Assembly: GCA_037447605.1 (NCBI GenBank)
Contig: CM074810.1
Span: 554,130 to 574,798 of the forward strand
DNA length: 20,669 bases
Reading direction: 5' to 3'
Source of the DNA: Zygnema circumcarinatum
Lineage: Eukaryota; Streptophyta; Zygnematophyceae; Zygnematales; Zygnemataceae
How positions within the stretch are numbered: position 1 is the stretch's first letter; each line of letters opens with the position of its first letter. Under the pieces are notes generated by a model. It made no database searches. It had not been told where the DNA came from and saw nothing but the letters and a program-made list of their open reading frames with translations. This document shows, piece by piece, positions 18,361-20,669 of the stretch. Position numbers and translations under genes: made by a program.

Positions 18361-18620
18361 AGCCAATGGTTGCAACCATTGGCTCTGGACCTAGCCAACC
18401 ATTGCAAATGGCTGCAACCATCGGTTGGTGGATCCAGACAGCCATATACATGTCGCACCATTGGATCGGCAACCATTGGACAACCATCGGATGGCAATGG
18501 TTAAACTTTCCAATGGTTCGCAACCATTGCAATGGTTGATCCAATGGTCCAGTGGTTGCAACCATTGCTTGGCTGACAGCCAGCGACGGCTAATGGTTGC
18601 AACCATTTCAACCATTGTCT
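18361..18620. repeat. Palindrome field of AACCATTG / CAATGGTT octamers
   Basis: About ten exact octamers plus several one-base variants, in both orientations, within 260 bases. At 18361-18384 two form a perfect 24-base palindrome centred on GGTTGCAACC. Similar but shorter palindromes recur near 18555 and 18600. The array lies about 730-990 bases upstream of the right MATE ATG. Confidence 0.85.
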
Positions 18621-18829
18621 GAACCAATGGTTGGACCGCTGCAGTGACGAAATACCGTACAGTTTCGAACACACTCGAATTTGCCGGTGCCGGCACACAT
18701 TCTGCCGGTCATATCCGATACGATGGCGATATGCCGATACTGTCTTCAGGATATGTTCACACTTCAAATGTAGAATTATAATCCAAAGCGACATTCGTAA
18801 AGCTAACGGCTTCAGAGCCTTACACGTGA

Positions 18830-19020
18830 CAGCGCTGACTTGTAGTCGGTGGCTTCTGATTGGTTGTGACCATCTGCATTGTAAGAAGTGCGGTTTGTCG
18901 ATGTGATTTTAACACTCCCAGCCAATAGCGGTGTGCGTCCTGCTTCATCCAATACGAAACAGTCACGTGTCAGCCCATAGCCGCCTTCAATAACTATCGA
19001 CCAATGAGCGCGCGCGGTAG
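18830..19020 (+). promoter_or_regulatory. CCAAT-rich upstream region of the right MATE gene
   Basis: Four CCAAT cores in about 150 bases: GATTGG at 18858, and CCAAT at about 18922, 18949 and 18991. One of them is part of the ERSE-I element at 18949. Confidence 0.5.
18949..18967 (+). promoter_or_regulatory. ERSE-I element CCAAT-N10-CACG upstream of the right MATE gene
   Basis: CCAAT at 18949-18953 and CACGTGT starting at 18964. The spacing and G-box extension are the same as in the left MATE promoter. It lies about 380 bases upstream of the start codon. Confidence 0.55.
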
Positions 19021-19097
19021 AGTGGATTTGGATCCACTGCTGCATAGATTATGGTAGATCCATAGGTTGACCTGTAAGGGGAAGCTGCTGTCCGTAC

Positions 19098-19190
19098 ACT
19101 CCCTCTCCTCCCACCCTCTCCTCCCTCTCCCTCTCCCTCTGCCTCTCCCCCTCGGCCTCACTCGCTCTCCCTCACCCTCTCCCCTCTTAT
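19098..19190. repeat. CCCTCTCC-rich tract
   Basis: Short pyrimidine low-complexity stretch between the CCAAT-rich region and the TATA box of the right MATE gene. Confidence 0.7.
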
Positions 19191-19210
19191 CTTAATTTTT
19201 AACCCAATAC

Positions 19211-19218
19211 TATAAAAA
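19211..19218 (+). promoter_or_regulatory. Probable TATA box (TATAAAAA)
   Basis: A TATAAAAAAA run 138 bases upstream of the MATE ATG, with a CCAATAC just before it. The spacing would allow a 5' UTR of about 100 bases. Confidence 0.5.
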
Positions 19219-19348
19219 AACACGCACACTTTCAATTTGTCTCCTCCAGATTAAACTTTAACAATATACTTCGATTTAGAATAAGTTTTTTTTTTAAATT
19301 TAATTTTGAACGTTTTTATCTGGCCTCCTGAATTCCCCACTTGATCCA

Positions 19349-20427
19349 ATGAGGCCCATTTTTTTCAAAAAACTTGATTCTACTTTAACTTCCGCCGCTA
19401 AAAGCATCTTCTCCCACCCCGACGCCGCCAAGGACTCGCAATGCGGGTCCGAAATTACAAATTATTCGAGAGAAGAGGGGCAAGCAGATGATAGGGATCA
19501 ATCTAATAATAATCAAGGAACAACCGAGACGGAAATTGATCCTTATTTCAAATCTGATCCGGCTCTTAATCTTGAGCGGAATTCCCTCGGTGGGGAGATC
19601 CAATCGCTGCTCAGTATAGCTGCTCCCCAGATTCTGGCTGCAATTTTTCAGGTGAATTTTAAACAGATAAATGAATTATGCGAAATGAATACGTTTCGGC
19701 ATCAAAGTTGTCAATAGCGGTTCAAATTTCAGGTTTAATGAACTGAGATAGATGAAACAGAATGCGGAAAACAAGCTGGTACTTGATCAAACGGCGGAGA
19801 GATATGGGAGCAAGAGAAGTGGCACAATGGGGAGGGAGAGGGCGACAGAGAGAGATGAGAGGGACAGAAAGAGGAAGGGAAGCATGAAAGAGAGGGAGAG
19901 GAAGAATACGGTAAAGGAGACGGAGAGGCGAAGGGATAAAGACGGAGAGAAAGAGGGTAGAGAGAGAGGAGGGAGGCTGGGAAGGCGAGAGGCTCTAGGG
20001 ACACTAGGGATGGAGGGAGAAAAAGGAAAAAACTTAGGAGGCGGATAGCAGATAGTGGAGCAACGAGAGGAGAACAGGAAGAGTGAGAGAGCGAGAGGGA
20101 GAGGAGGGGGGGATGGGGGGAGGATGGGCGGGGAAGAGGGAGAGAGACAGAGACAAGGGACTTGAGACCCTGCGCCCTGAAATTGCTGATTTTGGAATTG
20201 GTGGTTTAGCCGTGTTTTTGACAGCTTATAAAGTTTTAAAACGTTCTATGCAGCTCCATTCATTACCTTGCCTTTGTTCGCCTATTTGATTCTTGATTTT
20301 GTCCCTTTGTGGGCAGGCCATGTTCGGCATCATCAGTTTGAGCTTCGCAGGGGGGCTCTGCGACATCGATCAAACCGCAATCTCTCTGGGCGTGAGCATA
20401 GCGCAGAGCACGGGCTTCGCTTTGCAG
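19349..20427 (+). CDS. Second MATE-family efflux transporter, 5' part only (two exons)
   Basis: N-terminal part of a MATE antiporter. Exons 19349-19651 (101 codons) and 20317-20427 (37 codons), both phase 0, join to 138 residues; the gene continues past the right edge. Exon 1 gives a long hydrophilic, acidic N-terminus and then GGEIQSLLSIAAPQILAAIFQ, the family's opening helix. Exon 2 gives the second helix, ending SLGVSIAQSTGFALQ, comparable to the plant 'S-x-A-N-V-T-G-F-S' block. The left MATE gene has introns at the same two places and an exon 2 of exactly 37 codons, which supports the model. Exon 2 identity between the two genes is only about 8 of 37 by eye, so they are old paralogues. 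GLCDID replaces the usual V-G-H-L-G loop, which is unusual. The family call rests on a short segment plus the shared intron structure. Confidence 0.8.
19825..20155. repeat. GA-rich purine tract in intron 1 of the right MATE gene
   Basis: Plus-strand purine-rich low-complexity DNA (GAGAGGGAGAG, GGAGACGGAGAGG) in the intron 19652-20316. It opens Arg/Glu-rich frames that are not genes. Confidence 0.8.
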
Positions 20428-20560
20428 GTAGCTCTCTCTCTCTCTCTCTATCACTCGCACCCTCCCTCTCTCTCTAGCTCTCTCAGAAGCTCTCTCTAGC
20501 TCTCGCTCTCTCTCCCTCTCTATCTCCCACACTCTCGCCCTCTCTCTCTCCGTCTTCCTC
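20428..20560. repeat. (CT)n tract starting at the donor of intron 2 of the right MATE gene
   Basis: Immediately after GTAG the intron becomes CTCTCTCT repeats, with CTCTCTAGCTCTC phrases up to about 20560. The corresponding intron of the left MATE gene also begins with a CT repeat on its sense strand. Confidence 0.8.
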
Positions 20561-20669
20561 AATCGCACACACACAACATTGCATCATCCCACTCTCGTTC
20601 CCGGCTTTCAGAAAAAAGAGCATCATGGAGGGAAGGTGGCAGATTTCCCTCTCCTCCCCTCCCCTCCCC

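Noticed and set aside
1-20669. CRISPR arrays, operons, bacterial signals, tRNA or rRNA genes
   Set aside because: The genes are spliced and eukaryotic. No spaced identical repeats, cloverleaf boxes or rRNA motifs were seen by eye.

Overview
This is nuclear DNA from a eukaryote, most likely a green plant of the streptophyte line. The evidence is: spliced genes with GT-AG introns; degenerate plant-type telomere repeat (CCCTAAA/TTTAGGG); plant-style CCAAT and ACGTG promoter boxes; an ATL-like RING-H2 finger; and multi-exon MATE transporters. Much of the non-coding DNA is low-complexity polypyrimidine/polypurine (CT, CCCCT, GGGAGA), which produces many long but meaningless open frames. I cannot name the species.

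Layout. (1) 66-4207, minus strand: eight exons of a MATE-family efflux transporter whose 3' end lies beyond the left edge. Its upstream region, about 4250-5070, is packed with CCAAT and ACGTG boxes and holds four exact copies of the plant ER-stress element CCAAT-N10-CACG. (2) 5170-5672: degenerate telomere-type array. (3) 6360-7818, minus strand: a complete four-exon gene for RNA polymerase III subunit RPC9. (4) 7819-10811: intergenic, with palindromes, a repeated G-box unit, two nested terminal-inverted-repeat elements (8826-9888 enclosing 8912-9481), short satellites and a telomere-like patch. (5) 10812-17019, plus strand: a twelve-exon gene for a predicted membrane protein with signal peptide, three related extracellular domains alternating with two EGF modules, one transmembrane segment and a cytoplasmic RING-H2 ubiquitin-ligase domain. 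(6) 17020-19348: intergenic, with a 199-bp tandem duplication, a dense AACCATTG/CAATGGTT palindrome field and a promoter with one more CCAAT-N10-CACG element. (7) 19349-20427 and onward, plus strand: the first two exons of a second, distantly related MATE gene that continues past the right edge.

The two MATE genes point away from each other and enclose the other two genes. All gene models were spliced by hand. Each keeps its reading frame through every junction: 435 codons for the left MATE before the edge, 146 for RPC9, 762 for the RING protein and 138 for the right MATE. The genes do not form one pathway. The most notable points are the EGF/RING receptor-like ligase and the clustered ER-stress elements in front of the left MATE gene, with one such element also in front of the right one.
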